From assembly GCA_947500435.1 (NCBI GenBank), contig CANMRV010000004.1, positions 310,001-374,000 of the forward strand: a stretch of DNA of 64,000 nucleotides. Reading direction: 5' to 3'. The stretch's first letter is position 1, and every line of letters starts with the position of its first letter. Source of the DNA: an uncultured Flavobacteriaceae bacterium (lineage in GTDB: Bacteria > Bacteroidota > Bacteroidia > Flavobacteriales > Flavobacteriaceae). The notes below the pieces were generated by a model that saw only the letters and a list, made by a program, of their open reading frames with translations, was not told the origin of the DNA and did no database searches. The translations under genes were made by a program, and so were the position numbers. This document shows, piece after piece, positions 8,340-17,671 of this stretch.

Positions 8340-9845
8340 TTAAAAGTTTACTGTATAGCTTACTGTTCCGTTCAAGGAAACGCCATTATTCAAAGCCGGA
8401 GAATTGATTCCCGTATCAAATAAATGTTCTGCCGTATCACGCTCAATTCTGTTAATGGCTAAATCCAACCGACTACCACCGAAATTGTATCCTATTCCCC
8501 CAGAAATAGAATTCAAATCACCAATGGCACTGAAATTTTCATACGGACTTTCCTCAAAGCGATACCCCGCCCGCAGGCTGACTCTTTCGATGCGATATTC
8601 TCCACCGATGCGAAAGGTGTTCACCGCACCTAAATCTCTCGAAACTTCAGAATTTACTGTTGCAAAGTTTACGTCATTTACAGGCCTTAATTTAGCCTCA
8701 GAGAAATCTTGTAGCGAATAATCAAAACTTAGGAGTCCGTTTTTGCCAAAAATCAAAGCCAAACTGCCTGTGATCTTTCCAGGTACTGTCAATTTATAGG
8801 TGGGGAAAAGATTGATTTGATCAAAATTGATAAAGTCGATGTCTTCATCCGCTAAATCAGAAGAAATTCTTTGTGAAAGTTCGTCTTCGAGACGGTACCA
8901 AGTTGGGGTTTGATAACTACCTCCCAAACGTAAGAATTCACTTAATTTTGCAATGAAACCAACATTCATTGAGAATCCTGACCCTTGCGTAAATAATCTG
9001 TTGTCAAAAGTGGTTCGCTGTATTTCAGAATCTGCATCATATCCTGTTTCAGTAAATTCATCGTAACGGTTGTAAAGAATGCTATGGAAATTTAACGAGG
9101 CACCAATATGAAATCGCTCTCGGTACTGTGAAGCTACATTCAAGGTAAACTTGCTATTGTAACCTGATGTAATTCTTGAAAATTCTTGATTAACTGAAGT
9201 GTAACTAGCGTTGCTATTATAAATTGTATTGTCATTTTCCATAGTTGCTGGGTCAATCAAACCACCAAAATAGCCTAAGAAAGTCTGTTGGTCTCCAAAA
9301 CCTTGATTTGCACCAATGTCTAAATAGGCTTCTTCAAGAAATTCTCCATCTCGAAGTAAAATATCCCCGAAAGGAACTCCTTCGGCGAAGTTCAAAAAGT
9401 AGTTGTCAATACCTTCATTAGTTGCACCTGACGCGAAGATGTTGTTTTCAAAATTTTCGGTTTTATCATAATTCAGTGCAATTGCCACTTTACTCCATCG
9501 ACTGGTAGGAAGCGTACTCTTAAAAACCAAAACACCCCCAGCCTGATTAATGTCTAGATAGTTTGGCGTTGAGCCCGTGTTATTTCCACCGTAGGTAACC
9601 AAATTGTCTCGATTATAGAGTGTGCCTGAAACCGTTCCTAAGTTGTTATTGAATACAGCCGCACCAGCTGGATTGACATTCAATGCTGATAAATCTCCAC
9701 CGAGGGCTCCAAAGGCACCTCCCATTCCCTGATAACGTGCTGTTCCTTGTAAGTTTTCAGAGCTATATCGTATTACATCAGAAATGTTTTGAGCGCTGGC
9801 AAGTGAACATACCAGTAGTATTATGAAAGTTAAGTTTCTTTTCAT
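8340..9845 (-). CDS. Outer membrane beta-barrel protein, OmpP1/FadL-like
   Basis: This 501-residue protein has a signal peptide (LTFIILLVCSLASA) and the opening RYSSENLQGTARYQGMGGAFGALGGDLSALNVNPAGAA. That opening is the hallmark of the Bacteroidetes branch of the OmpP1/FadL/TodX outer-membrane transporters of hydrophobic compounds. Alternating aromatic-rich strands run to a C-terminal GTVSYTVNF ending in Phe, as barrels do. The substrate cannot be read from sequence; fatty acids or other hydrophobics are the family default. It converges on the sorting-domain gene at a shared terminator. Confidence 0.85.
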   Translation of the reverse strand: MKRNLTFIILLVCSLASAQNISDVIRYSSENLQGTARYQGMGGAFGALGGDLSALNVNPAGAAVFNNNLGTVSGTLYNRDNLVTYGGNNTGSTPNYLDINQAGGVLVFKSTLPTSRWSKVAIALNYDKTENFENNIFASGATNEGIDNYFLNFAEGVPFGDILLRDGEFLEEAYLDIGANQGFGDQQTFLGYFGGLIDPATMENDNTIYNSNASYTSVNQEFSRITSGYNSKFTLNVASQYRERFHIGASLNFHSILYNRYDEFTETGYDADSEIQRTTFDNRLFTQGSGFSMNVGFIAKLSEFLRLGGSYQTPTWYRLEDELSQRISSDLADEDIDFINFDQINLFPTYKLTVPGKITGSLALIFGKNGLLSFDYSLQDFSEAKLRPVNDVNFATVNSEVSRDLGAVNTFRIGGEYRIERVSLRAGYRFEESPYENFSAIGDLNSISGGIGYNFGGSRLDLAINRIERDTAEHLFDTGINSPALNNGVSLNGTVSYTVNF

Positions 9846-9883
9846 TTTTTTAAATTTTAATCTGTTCCTGAATGTTTTGGAGT

Positions 9884-11209
9884 CTATTGTCTTCCCCCAC
9901 TTCTGCCTGATGATCTACCTCCTCCTGAAGATCTTCCTGAAGATGATGATCTTGAAGAACCGCCAGAACTCCTGTAGCTTCCAGAACTTCTTGAGCTGCT
10001 TCCAGAACTTCTATAACTTCCGCTACTTCTAGAGCTTGAGCTTCTTCCTGAAGATCTATAGCTACCGCTGCTGCTTCGAGGTGATGAGCTTCTGCTATAA
10101 GAACCACTACTTCTTGTTCTACTGCCAGAACTTCTATAGGTTGAGGTTCTTGGTGCTGAATATCTTGAAGTACTTCGAGAGGCTGTTCCTCTTGAATAAC
10201 CGCTACTACGTGGCGTAGTACTTCTACTGTATTGACTGCTTCTTGAAGAGCTGTTATAACGAGGAGTAGCTCTTGTACTTCTGCTTGTTCTGTAAGAACG
10301 ATTTCTATCGACACCAACCGTACGTCTTGAAGCAATACCACTCCTGTTGCTTCTAGTGCTTCTGGCAGTAGTACCTCTACCAACACTAGATCTTCCAGTG
10401 GTTCTGTTGCTTCTATATCTACTAGATGCTGTAGCGTTTCTAGAGGTGTTCAAATTAGATCTACCTCGGCTAAGTGCGACTCTTGAATTGGTTCTTGTTA
10501 GTGCTCTATTACCATTGTAATAACCACGTCTTCCTGAATTGTAGGCGTAACCTCTATTTCCATAAAATCCTTGATTGGCATAGCCATAGCCGTAAGGTGG
10601 ACACCAAGCATAGCCGAAGCCTCCGCCCCAACCCCAGTTGTTCCAACTCCAGCCACCGTAGCCTCCCCAGCCCCAGTTGTTCCATCTGTTCCAACGATTC
10701 CAGCCGAAGCCTCCGCCCCAACCCCAGTTGTTCCATCCCCAATATGGGTTAGCCCATCCGAAGCCTAAGCCTCCGCCTCCGAAGCCCCAGTTGTTCCATC
10801 CATTGTCATAAATGTTTATGCTAACACTGGTTGGGTTATCTCCCCATCCTGCATTTCCAGCATAGTCATTGTCTGAAGTGTAGTATTCGGTTAAATCAAC
10901 ATCTGTAATACTATCATTTTCTACACCGCTTGAATAGGAATCAACATCCGTAAAAATCTCACTTTCTGAAATTTCATCTGCTTTTTGTCCAAAATAGTCC
11001 GCATACGTATTACTCTCTTGTTTTTGCTTTGCCTTAGGTGCTTTTCTAGGAGCTCTATCAACAGAAACACGGTTTTCGTCAGACCCGTAAATACCATCGT
11101 TATCATAATAAGATGCCTGTTGGTAAGAACCACATGAAACTGCGAAAAGACCGACCAGGGCGAATAAGGCCGCATTACGAATTTTTTGGAGTTGTAGGGA
11201 TTGTATCAT
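9884..11209 (-). CDS. Low-complexity Gly/Trp/Asn- and Ser/Arg-rich lipoprotein
   Basis: The 441-residue product has three zones. The first is a lipoprotein signal (LFAVSC, Cys about 26) plus an acidic Ser/Asp/Tyr segment to about residue 118. The second, about residues 120-225, is a glycine-tryptophan-asparagine tract with repeats like GWNNWGWGGG. The third, about 235-441, is an Arg/Ser/Gly/Thr tract with many SSGSYRSS and RSS repeats, ending in GGRSSGRSGGRQ. No folded domain is recognised. The tracts resemble adhesive or phase-separating sequences. Similar flavobacterial proteins are sometimes mislabelled vitellogenin-like. It is divergent from proS, and the coding DNA is skewed by its repeated codons. 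Confidence 0.75.
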   Translation of the reverse strand: MIQSLQLQKIRNAALFALVGLFAVSCGSYQQASYYDNDGIYGSDENRVSVDRAPRKAPKAKQKQESNTYADYFGQKADEISESEIFTDVDSYSSGVENDSITDVDLTEYYTSDNDYAGNAGWGDNPTSVSINIYDNGWNNWGFGGGGLGFGWANPYWGWNNWGWGGGFGWNRWNRWNNWGWGGYGGWSWNNWGWGGGFGYAWCPPYGYGYANQGFYGNRGYAYNSGRRGYYNGNRALTRTNSRVALSRGRSNLNTSRNATASSRYRSNRTTGRSSVGRGTTARSTRSNRSGIASRRTVGVDRNRSYRTSRSTRATPRYNSSSRSSQYSRSTTPRSSGYSRGTASRSTSRYSAPRTSTYRSSGSRTRSSGSYSRSSSPRSSSGSYRSSGRSSSSRSSGSYRSSGSSSRSSGSYRSSGGSSRSSSSGRSSGGGRSSGRSGGRQ

Positions 11210-11302
11210 CGTTGTAATTTAAATTGTTGAACATTATAAAAATAGTTAGTTTTACCAACTATTACGATTTTATTAACACAAGTTTTGTGCCAAACTTAAG
11301 AA

Positions 11303-12778
11303 ATGGGTAAAAATTTAACGACAAGAAACGAAGATTATTCCAAATGGTACAATGAACTCGTTGTAAAGGCTGATTTAGCCGAAAACTCGGGAGTTCGCGG
11401 GTGTATGGTTATTAAACCATACGGATTTGCTATTTGGGAAAAAATGCAGGCTGGTTTGGACAAGATGTTCAAGGAAACAGGGCATGAAAATGCTTATTTC
11501 CCATTATTCATTCCAAAATCATATTTAAGTAAAGAAGCAAGCCATGTTGAGGGCTTTGCCAAGGAATGCGCCGTGGTAACTCATTATAGGCTTAAGAATG
11601 CCGAAGATGGAAGCGGCATCATCGTCGATCCTGATGCCAAACTAGAGGAAGAACTAATTGTAAGACCTACATCAGAAACAATAATTTGGGATACCTATAG
11701 GAGATGGATTCAGTCCTATCGTGATTTACCTTTATTGATTAATCAATGGGCAAATGTTGTACGCTGGGAAATGCGTACAAGATTATTTTTACGTACCGCG
11801 GAATTCTTATGGCAAGAGGGCCATACAGCTCATGCTACGGAAAAGGAAGCGATTGCGGAAGCTGAGTTAATGATGAACATTTATGCGGAATTTGCTGAAG
11901 AGCATATGGCCATGCCTGTTATTAAAGGATTAAAAACAGAAAGTGAACGTTTCGCAGGGGCTCTAGAAACCTATTGTATAGAGGCTTTGATGCAAGACGG
12001 AAAAGCTTTGCAAGCAGGTACATCGCACTTTTTAGGACAAAATTTCGCCAAAGCTTTTGATGTGAAATTCGCCAATAAAGAGGGGCAGAAAGAACATGTT
12101 TGGGCTACTTCTTGGGGAGTTTCGACAAGATTGATGGGTGCATTGGTAATGACACATAGTGATGATAATGGATTGGTGCTTCCTCCAAAATTAGCGCCGA
12201 TTCAAGTGGTTATTGTTCCAATTTATAAAGGATTGGACCAGTTGGACATTATTTCTGAGAAAGTGAGTCCGTTGGTGAAAGAATTGCGCTCGAAAGGTAT
12301 TTCGGTAAAATTTGATAATCGCGATACACATAAACCTGGCTTTAAGTTTAATGAATATGAGCTGAAGGGTGTGCCAGTGCGTTTGGCAATTGGTCAACGA
12401 GACATAGAAAACGGCACCTATGAAATTGCGAGAAGAGATACTTTGCAAAAAGAAACGATACCTGCAGATGAAGTTGTTGCGAAGATTGAGTTCTTGATGG
12501 AGGATATTCAAAAGAATATATATCAAAAAGCCTATGATTATCGGGAGGGACATATCACTCCTGTAGATTCATACGAAGAGTTCAAAAAAGTACTGGAAGG
12601 AAAAGGCGGATTTATTTCTGCACATTGGGATGGAACTATCGAAACCGAAGACCGTATAAAAGAGGAGACAAAAGCGACGATACGGTGCATTCCTATCAAT
12701 GTTAAAAAGGAAGAAGGAAGCTGCATGGTAACTGGAAAACCTTCATCACATCGTGTACTTTTTGCAAAAGCCTATTAA
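11303..12778 (+). CDS. proS: Prolyl-tRNA synthetase (archaeal/eukaryal-like type)
   Basis: The 491-residue class II synthetase charges tRNA-Pro. It is the short form without the bacterial editing insertion. It begins [37 protein letters not shown], has VRPTSETI (motif 2 region), [31 protein letters not shown] and [15 protein letters not shown], and then the anticodon-binding domain ([11 protein letters not shown]). It keeps the C-terminal domain characteristic of this type, with cysteines in IRCIPINVK and [10 protein letters not shown], and ends in Tyr (FAKAY). It stands alone on the + strand. Confidence 0.97.
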   Translation: MGKNLTTRNEDYSKWYNELVVKADLAENSGVRGCMVIKPYGFAIWEKMQAGLDKMFKETGHENAYFPLFIPKSYLSKEASHVEGFAKECAVVTHYRLKNAEDGSGIIVDPDAKLEEELIVRPTSETIIWDTYRRWIQSYRDLPLLINQWANVVRWEMRTRLFLRTAEFLWQEGHTAHATEKEAIAEAELMMNIYAEFAEEHMAMPVIKGLKTESERFAGALETYCIEALMQDGKALQAGTSHFLGQNFAKAFDVKFANKEGQKEHVWATSWGVSTRLMGALVMTHSDDNGLVLPPKLAPIQVVIVPIYKGLDQLDIISEKVSPLVKELRSKGISVKFDNRDTHKPGFKFNEYELKGVPVRLAIGQRDIENGTYEIARRDTLQKETIPADEVVAKIEFLMEDIQKNIYQKAYDYREGHITPVDSYEEFKKVLEGKGGFISAHWDGTIETEDRIKEETKATIRCIPINVKKEEGSCMVTGKPSSHRVLFAKAY

Positions 12779-12802
12779 GAGTTAAAACAAAGAAATGAAA
12801 AG

Positions 12803-12822
12803 ACCTCGCTCTTCAGCGAGGT
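12803..12822 (+). terminator. Possible weak terminator after proS
   Basis: An 8-bp perfect stem ACCTCGCT / AGCGAGGT with a CTTC tetraloop lies 25 bases after the proS stop. There is no T tract behind it, so it may be only an RNA 3'-end hairpin. Confidence 0.45.
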
Positions 12823-12904
12823 TAATTCAACCAATCAATTTGACTGCTCTCGATTTCTCGAGATCATCAAATTAAGGTTTCATTAAAAAAATAATAAGCA
12901 GGTG

Positions 12905-12934
12905 TTGTGATAGTTAAAAATAATTGTATTTTTG
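12905..12934 (+). promoter_or_regulatory. Bacteroidetes-type promoter for the tRNA-Glu pair
   Basis: TTG (12905-12907) is separated by 19 bases from TATTTTTG (12927-12934). This matches the Bacteroidetes -33/-7 consensus (TTG and TAnnTTTG). The first tRNA-Glu begins 24 bases after the -7 box. Confidence 0.7.
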
Positions 12935-12958
12935 CATCCGCATTTTGTGCAATATAAT

Positions 12959-13030
12959 GGTCCGTTCGTCTAGGGGTTAGGACGCCAGGTTTTCATCCTG
13001 GTAACAGGGGTTCGATTCCCCTACGGACTA
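12959..13030 (+). tRNA. tRNA-Glu (anticodon TTC), first copy
   Basis: A 72-nt cloverleaf can be drawn. The acceptor stem is GGTCCGT/ACGGACT (opening G-T pair), the D arm is TCGTCTAGGGGTTAGGACG, and the anticodon stem is CCAGG/CCTGG with loop TTTTCAT (anticodon TTC). The variable region is short and the T arm is CAGGGGTTCGATTCCCCTA. CCA is not encoded. It is followed 17 bases later by a second copy and then rpsT. Confidence 0.96.
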
Positions 13031-13047
13031 CTAAGTTAATTAAGAAT

Positions 13048-13119
13048 GGCCCGTTCGTCTAGGGGTTAGGACGCCAGGTTTTCATCCTGGTAACAGGGGT
13101 TCGATTCCCCTACGGGCTA
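13048..13119 (+). tRNA. tRNA-Glu (anticodon TTC), second copy
   Basis: This copy is identical to the first except for two positions in the acceptor stem: GGCCCGT/ACGGGCT replaces GGTCCGT/ACGGACT. The changed T-A pair has become C-G, so the stem is kept. CCA is not encoded. It is probably transcribed with the first copy. Confidence 0.96.
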
Positions 13120-13178
13120 CAAAAGTTCGAGTGAGATTGGCGAAGAAGGATTTAAAAAATATAATTAAGATATAAAAG

Positions 13179-13430
13179 ATGGCAAATCACAAGTCAGCAT
13201 TAAAGAGAATCAGAAGAAACGAAGCAGTACGTCTTCGTAACAGATACCAGCATAAAACAATGCGTAACGCATTGAAAAAATTGCGTTCTGAAGAAAAGAA
13301 GAAAGATGCTGAGGCTTTATTACCAAGCGTAGTTAGTATGATTGACCGTTTAGCAAAACGTAATATCATTCACGATAACAAAGCGGCTAACTTAAAAAGT
13401 AAATTGGCAAAGCACGTTGCTGCGATGTAA
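13179..13430 (+). CDS. rpsT: 30S ribosomal protein S20
   Basis: This 83-residue, very basic protein matches bS20: [24 protein letters not shown], then [11 protein letters not shown] and the C-terminal [19 protein letters not shown]20 binds the 5' domain of 16S rRNA early in 30S assembly. It lies 59 bases after the second tRNA-Glu, with which it could share a transcript. A clear terminator follows. Confidence 0.98.
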   Translation: MANHKSALKRIRRNEAVRLRNRYQHKTMRNALKKLRSEEKKKDAEALLPSVVSMIDRLAKRNIIHDNKAANLKSKLAKHVAAM

Positions 13431-13451
13431 ATTTTAACTTGTAAAATTACT

Positions 13452-13482
13452 AAATGCCCTAGCGAAAGTTAGGGCATTTTTT
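13452..13482 (+). terminator. Intrinsic terminator after rpsT
   Basis: AAATGCCCTA pairs with TAGGGCATTT around GCGAAAGT, and the T tract continues. It ends the tRNA-rpsT unit and, read on the other strand, faces the end of the 13500 gene. Confidence 0.9.
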
Positions 13483-13499
13483 GTTTGAAAAGTGTTCCG

Positions 13500-14189
13500 T
13501 TAGGTGTCCTTAAATGAAAAATTGCCTTTTAGTTGTAGAAAGCCAGTAATAAAACAACCATACATCGCCACAATTAATACGTGATGTACTTGCCGAAGAT
13601 GAAATTCTCGATAAAATTCTGCATTGTAAAGGGCCGTTAACATAATTAGAGGAAAGAATAAATTAAATATCAAAAGACCAATACCAATCCATACGAGAAG
13701 GTTGTTGTTCTTTTCCATTCTGTATTTAGAATCTATGAAATATAACAGAATGCTCATTATCAAAACAGCTGACCCAACCGCAGATGCATAGGTTTGAGGA
13801 AAAACAATCCAGTTTTCAAAAAATGGATTAAGAACTGTGGCTATAGCATAGATAATTGCGCCGTATTTAATAGGGGACTTGAGCTTTCTAGCTTTGATTG
13901 CTTTATAGAATATGGAATAGAAGTAGAAAAAGAAAACCAAGTCATAGATGTTATAAATAGCATTGTTAGAATAGGGATACTCCTCTGAATAGTTGATTTG
14001 AAATTCTTCAAAGTTTGCAATTAAAAAGCCCAGAGCTTCGGTCAGAATGGTATAGCCTATGAGTATTGGAAAATACTTCAATACACTGTCAAAATACCTT
14101 CGATAGCGAAGAAGTGCTATGGCCAATACAGCAAAGTACAAAAGAAAATAGTAGTTGTTTTTTAAAAACTCAAGAATGGTTTGGCTCAT
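13500..14189 (-). CDS. Integral membrane protein of unknown function (tandem paralogue A)
   Basis: The 229-residue protein has about seven hydrophobic helices (near residues 12-28, 38-58, 80-98, 108-126, 132-152, 162-184 and 200-218). Shared motifs with the next gene are YRRYFDSVLKYFPILI, NAIYNIYDLVFFFYFY, NPFF, VFPQTYA, LLVWIGIGLLIFNLFFP and HHVLIVAMYGCFITGFL. I do not recognise the family. The seven-helix layout recalls 7TM sensor input modules, but no kinase, HTH or cyclase domain follows. Its start overlaps the stop of its paralogue by four bases (ATGA), so translation is probably coupled. Confidence 0.7.
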   Translation of the reverse strand: MSQTILEFLKNNYYFLLYFAVLAIALLRYRRYFDSVLKYFPILIGYTILTEALGFLIANFEEFQINYSEEYPYSNNAIYNIYDLVFFFYFYSIFYKAIKARKLKSPIKYGAIIYAIATVLNPFFENWIVFPQTYASAVGSAVLIMSILLYFIDSKYRMEKNNNLLVWIGIGLLIFNLFFPLIMLTALYNAEFYREFHLRQVHHVLIVAMYGCFITGFLQLKGNFSFKDT

Positions 14190-14866
14190 TTATCTTCCTG
14201 AATCGGTTTCATTCTTCCCATTTTGAGAAAGCCAATTATAAAACAGCTATACATAGCAACAATTAAAAAATAGTGAAATTGTTGAAAATTAAGCTTTTTA
14301 TACAAATCGTAATCAAAACGTCCTGCTAGCATAATTATAGGAAAGAAAATATTAAAAATTAGGAGCCCAATGCTTATCCAAGTAAGGAGGTTGTTTTTTG
14401 TTTTCCCTTTTTGTATGGTTTCTCGAAAATATAATAAAGTGCAAATGATGAGCGCAGTTGAACCAATTGTTAATGCATAAACCTGAGGAAAAATAAATAC
14501 ATTTTGGAAAAAAGGATTGATTAGTGTAGCTACCACGTAAGCCATCGAGGCATACTTTACGATGCTTTTATATTTAAAATTTTGAATCCTTTTCCAAAAC
14601 ACAAAGTAGAAATATATATAGAAAACAAAATCATAAATATTGTATATAAAATTATTTGCAAAATGATATTTATCCTGATAAACAATCTGAAAAATTTCAA
14701 AATCACGAATAAGGATTCCCAATATTTCTGACAATAGAGCATAAGCAATTAATATTGGAAAATACTTAAGAACACTATCGTAATACAAACGATAGCGTGT
14801 TAAGGAAATAATCAACGCAATAGCATATAACGGTATGAAATAGTTGTTTTTTAGAAACTCTAACAC
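14186..14866 (-). CDS. Integral membrane protein of unknown function (tandem paralogue B)
   Basis: This 226-residue protein is similar to the 13500 product along its whole length, by eye roughly half the residues. The best conserved blocks are LEFLKNNY, YDSVLKYFPILIAY, NFIYNIYDFVF, INPFFQN, FPQVYA, NLLTWISIGLLIFNIFFPIIML and HYFLIVAMYSCFIIGFL. It has the same seven-helix pattern and short polar ends. It is the upstream gene of the pair, and a lipoprotein gene ends just beyond its 3'-distal neighbour on the same strand. The function is unknown, and the pair arose by duplication. Confidence 0.7.
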   Translation of the reverse strand: MLEFLKNNYFIPLYAIALIISLTRYRLYYDSVLKYFPILIAYALLSEILGILIRDFEIFQIVYQDKYHFANNFIYNIYDFVFYIYFYFVFWKRIQNFKYKSIVKYASMAYVVATLINPFFQNVFIFPQVYALTIGSTALIICTLLYFRETIQKGKTKNNLLTWISIGLLIFNIFFPIIMLAGRFDYDLYKKLNFQQFHYFLIVAMYSCFIIGFLKMGRMKPIQEDK

Positions 14867-14893
14867 CTACGGTGAAATAAATTAATATATGTC

Positions 14894-15643
14894 CTATTGA
14901 GCCGGATATGGTGGTGGAGCACTACCTCCTCTATTCAGAATATAACTCTGTCCCTGATAAAAGTTAAGGTTGGGAGTGGTCAAAGAAGACTCAAATTCTG
15001 GTAAGAAAGAAGCCTTTACTTTTGTTCCTTCGGACTTTGGCTTAAAAGGGGTTTTGCTAACTTTTAAATCATCGGTTAATAATTTTAACTCTTCTTTCTC
15101 ATTTAAAAAGTAGCCAAAAGTTCTATTGTCCTGTGTGATGGTAGGCATTACAAAAACTGAATTTTGTCTTGGTTTGGCATTTTCAACGGACATATCTTCT
15201 GGGTAGTTCGAAAAATAAAAGCGTAAAGTTGAAATTTCAATTCCTTTGTCCTTGGCCTCTTGTTCAATAAAAGTCAAATAGTCCTTAATAGTCTGATAAT
15301 CGTAGTGCACATATCTTGCAACCGGGAAAGAATCTACTGCAGCAGCTTCGCGACTTTCAGAATTGTCCTTGTCGTTTTGCTGCATTTTTTGCTGCTTCAT
15401 TTTATCGTATTGGTCTTCGTCACCCCTGCGGTTTATGGAATCTTCGTAACGTTGTATCAAAGGTTTTCTGCGGGCGCTATAGGTATCATACATCAACTTG
15501 GCATCTTCTACTGATACAATTTGCTTAGGAGGAGCAATTGGTTTTGACTCATCTTCACAAGGGCATTCTTCATTACAACTAGATAAAGTGAAAACAAAAA
15601 TAAATGCAAGCGTTAGTGGAAACCACTTTCTAAGGTTTTTCAT
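14894..15643 (-). CDS. Hypothetical lipoprotein
   Basis: The 249-residue protein has a lipoprotein signal with lipobox TLSSC, followed by the acidic, Cys-containing NEECPCEDES. The rest is soluble and charged: a helical part with VSVEDAKLMYDTYSARRKPLIQRYEDSINRR, an acidic-basic linker, VDSFPVARYVHYDYQTIKDYLTFIEQEA, and a beta-like part with STLRFYFSNYP. I do not recognise a family. It lies 27 bases upstream of the tandem 7TM genes on the same strand, so the three may form a unit. The preceding 210-bp gap holds the rho terminator. Confidence 0.65.
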   Translation of the reverse strand: MKNLRKWFPLTLAFIFVFTLSSCNEECPCEDESKPIAPPKQIVSVEDAKLMYDTYSARRKPLIQRYEDSINRRGDEDQYDKMKQQKMQQNDKDNSESREAAAVDSFPVARYVHYDYQTIKDYLTFIEQEAKDKGIEISTLRFYFSNYPEDMSVENAKPRQNSVFVMPTITQDNRTFGYFLNEKEELKLLTDDLKVSKTPFKPKSEGTKVKASFLPEFESSLTTPNLNFYQGQSYILNRGGSAPPPYPAQ

Positions 15644-15782
15644 GACATAAGTGTTTTAATGGTTGTTGTTCTCGCAAAAAACTTTGGGGGAGAAATCTTC
15701 TTTGCTTCCTTAAAGATATTTTAAAATATGAGGAATCTGAAAAAAAAAGACAGAATATTGAAAAGGAGAAATAAAGGGCATG

Positions 15783-15829
15783 AAAAATCCCAAACTCCCT
15801 AGTCGTAAGACAGTGGAATTTGGGATTTA
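15783..15829 (-). terminator. Intrinsic terminator after rho
   Basis: Read on the minus strand, AAATCCCAAA (15828-15819) pairs with TTTGGGATTT (15794-15785) around a 24-base loop and runs into a T-rich end. It lies 27 bases after the rho stop. Confidence 0.7.
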
Positions 15830-15855
15830 TTTTTTGTGATTTGCCGTTACGGAAA

Positions 15856-17475
15856 TTACTGATTCATCGTCATCAAGAACTCTTCATTGTTCTTAGTTTG
15901 CTTGAAACGTTGCTCAATGAACTCCATAGCCTCCACGGGGTTCATATCTGCAAGATATTTACGCATAATCCACATACGTTGAATAATATCTTTGTCTAAT
16001 AACAAATCATCTCTACGTGTGCTTGAAGAGGTAAGGTCGATTGCTGGGAATATTCTTCTGTTTGATATCTTACGATCCAACTGAAGTTCCATGTTACCAG
16101 TACCTTTGAATTCTTCAAAAATCACTTCATCCATTTTAGATCCAGTTTCTGTAAGTGCCGTTGCGATGATTGAAAGTGATCCACCACCTTCAATATTACG
16201 TGCAGCACCAAAGAAACGTTTTGGCTTATGAAGCGCGTTTGCATCAACACCACCACTCAAAACTTTACCAGAAGCTGGTTGTACGGTGTTATAAGCTCTC
16301 GCTAAACGTGTTATAGAATCTAAAAGAATAACAACATCATGACCACATTCTACTAAACGTTTTGCTTTTTCTAAAACAATATTGGCTACACGTACATGTT
16401 CTGTAGCTTCCTTATCAAAAGTTGAAGCCACTACTTCACCACGTACATTACGTTGCATATCTGTAACTTCTTCCGGACGCTCATCAATCAACAAAATGAT
16501 TTGATAAACTTCTGGATGGTTAGCGGCAATTCCATTTGCAATATCTTTCAATAACATCGTTTTACCTGTTTTAGGTTGAGAGACAATCATACCTCTTTGA
16601 CCCTTCCCAATAGGGGAAAACAAATCGATTATACGTGTTGAAATTGAAGCCTGACGTTCAGCTAATCTGAACTTTTCATCTGGAAATAAAGGCGTCAAAT
16701 GTTCAAATGAAACACGGTCACGAACAATCTGTGGGTCGATTCCATTGATTTTATTCACCTTAATAAGTGGGAAATATTTCTCACCTTCTTTGGGTGGACG
16801 AACATTTCCTAAAACCGTATCACCTGTTTTCAATCCGAATAGGCGAATCTGAGATTGCGATACATATATATCATCTGGAGATGACAAATAATTGTAATCC
16901 GAAGAACGCAAGAAACCGTAGCCATCTTGCATGATATCAAGTACCCCTTCACTCTCGATAATACTATCGAATTCGAATTCCGGCTCCTTGTAACGGTTCT
17001 TTAAATCTTTGTCAAAATTATTCTTATCCTCTCTACCTTTTTGGTGCTGAGGTTTTTTATTATGCTGGTTCTGATTCTTGTGCTGTGCATTTTTTTGCGG
17101 CTCTCTTTTTTGATTACCGTTATTTGCATTTTGAGGTCGAGGGCGTGGTCGTGGTCGTGGTGTTGACTCTTCCGTTTCCGTTTTGGCGGCAGTTTTCTCA
17201 GTTTTAGTCTCTGATGCAGCAGGGGTATCTTCCTTTTTTTCCTCTTTTGCAACCCGAGCGCGAGGTCTTGGTCTTGGCTTAGGCTTTTCTTCAGTGGTAC
17301 TGGCTGCAGCAGGCGCAACTTCAGCAGCAGCCTTAGGATTTGCAGCTTGCACATCTAAAATTTGATAAACTAAGTCTAATTTTTTTTGGGTCTTGTACTT
17401 TGGTACGTTTAATCCCTTAGCAATTTCCTGAAGCTCAGGTAGCTTTTTTGATTTTAAATCTGAAATCTCAAACAT
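15856..17475 (-). CDS. rho: Transcription termination factor Rho
   Basis: Rho is the RNA-dependent hexameric helicase that ends transcription. The 539-residue protein has a Rho_N SAP-like domain at about 1-42 and a low-complexity linker at about 46-165. The linker includes [23 protein letters not shown] and an Asn/Gln/Lys/His-rich stretch. An RNA-binding cold-shock domain follows at about 170-245 ([14 protein letters not shown]), then the RecA-like ATPase with Walker A SQPKTGKT near 299-306, [29 protein letters not shown] and the Q/R-loop region. It is longer than the ~420 residues of E. coli Rho because of the linker, which is typical of Bacteroidetes. Confidence 0.97.
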   Translation of the reverse strand: MFEISDLKSKKLPELQEIAKGLNVPKYKTQKKLDLVYQILDVQAANPKAAAEVAPAAASTTEEKPKPRPRPRARVAKEEKKEDTPAASETKTEKTAAKTETEESTPRPRPRPRPQNANNGNQKREPQKNAQHKNQNQHNKKPQHQKGREDKNNFDKDLKNRYKEPEFEFDSIIESEGVLDIMQDGYGFLRSSDYNYLSSPDDIYVSQSQIRLFGLKTGDTVLGNVRPPKEGEKYFPLIKVNKINGIDPQIVRDRVSFEHLTPLFPDEKFRLAERQASISTRIIDLFSPIGKGQRGMIVSQPKTGKTMLLKDIANGIAANHPEVYQIILLIDERPEEVTDMQRNVRGEVVASTFDKEATEHVRVANIVLEKAKRLVECGHDVVILLDSITRLARAYNTVQPASGKVLSGGVDANALHKPKRFFGAARNIEGGGSLSIIATALTETGSKMDEVIFEEFKGTGNMELQLDRKISNRRIFPAIDLTSSSTRRDDLLLDKDIIQRMWIMRKYLADMNPVEAMEFIEQRFKQTKNNEEFLMTMNQ

Positions 17476-17639
17476 TAAGAATAGTATAAATTATACGTTT
17501 TGGAAAAATATCAAGAAGTATATTGTTAATTGGGTAATACAGAGGAAAGATATCCCGTCTTGGTAAGTGTTGTAACTAATAACGAAACAATATTACAAAT
17601 TATTTTTAGGAATGCACCTATATTTTTTAAAAAGACGTG

Positions 17640-17647
17640 TATTTTTG
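17640..17647 (+). promoter_or_regulatory. Candidate -7 promoter box for the DUF4293 gene
   Basis: TATTTTTG followed by CAGTCCG fits the Bacteroidetes TAnnTTTG box and closely matches the tRNA promoter (TATTTTTGCATCCG). No convincing -33 TTG is seen at the right distance. The box lies 24 bases before the ATG at 17672. Confidence 0.5.
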
Positions 17648-17671
17648 CAGTCCGAGTATTGAAAATTAACA

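Noticed and set aside
9850..10386. A 178-residue open frame on the minus strand inside the low-complexity gene
   Set aside because: It is a frame-shifted reading of the Ser/Arg repeat DNA, with a composition (VLEVLEA, QEEQ) that no family shows. The gene frame has a signal peptide and continuous coding sense.
12843..12860. TCTCGATTTCTCGAGA palindrome before the tRNAs
   Set aside because: A short stem without T tract or conserved placement; no function can be supported beyond chance.
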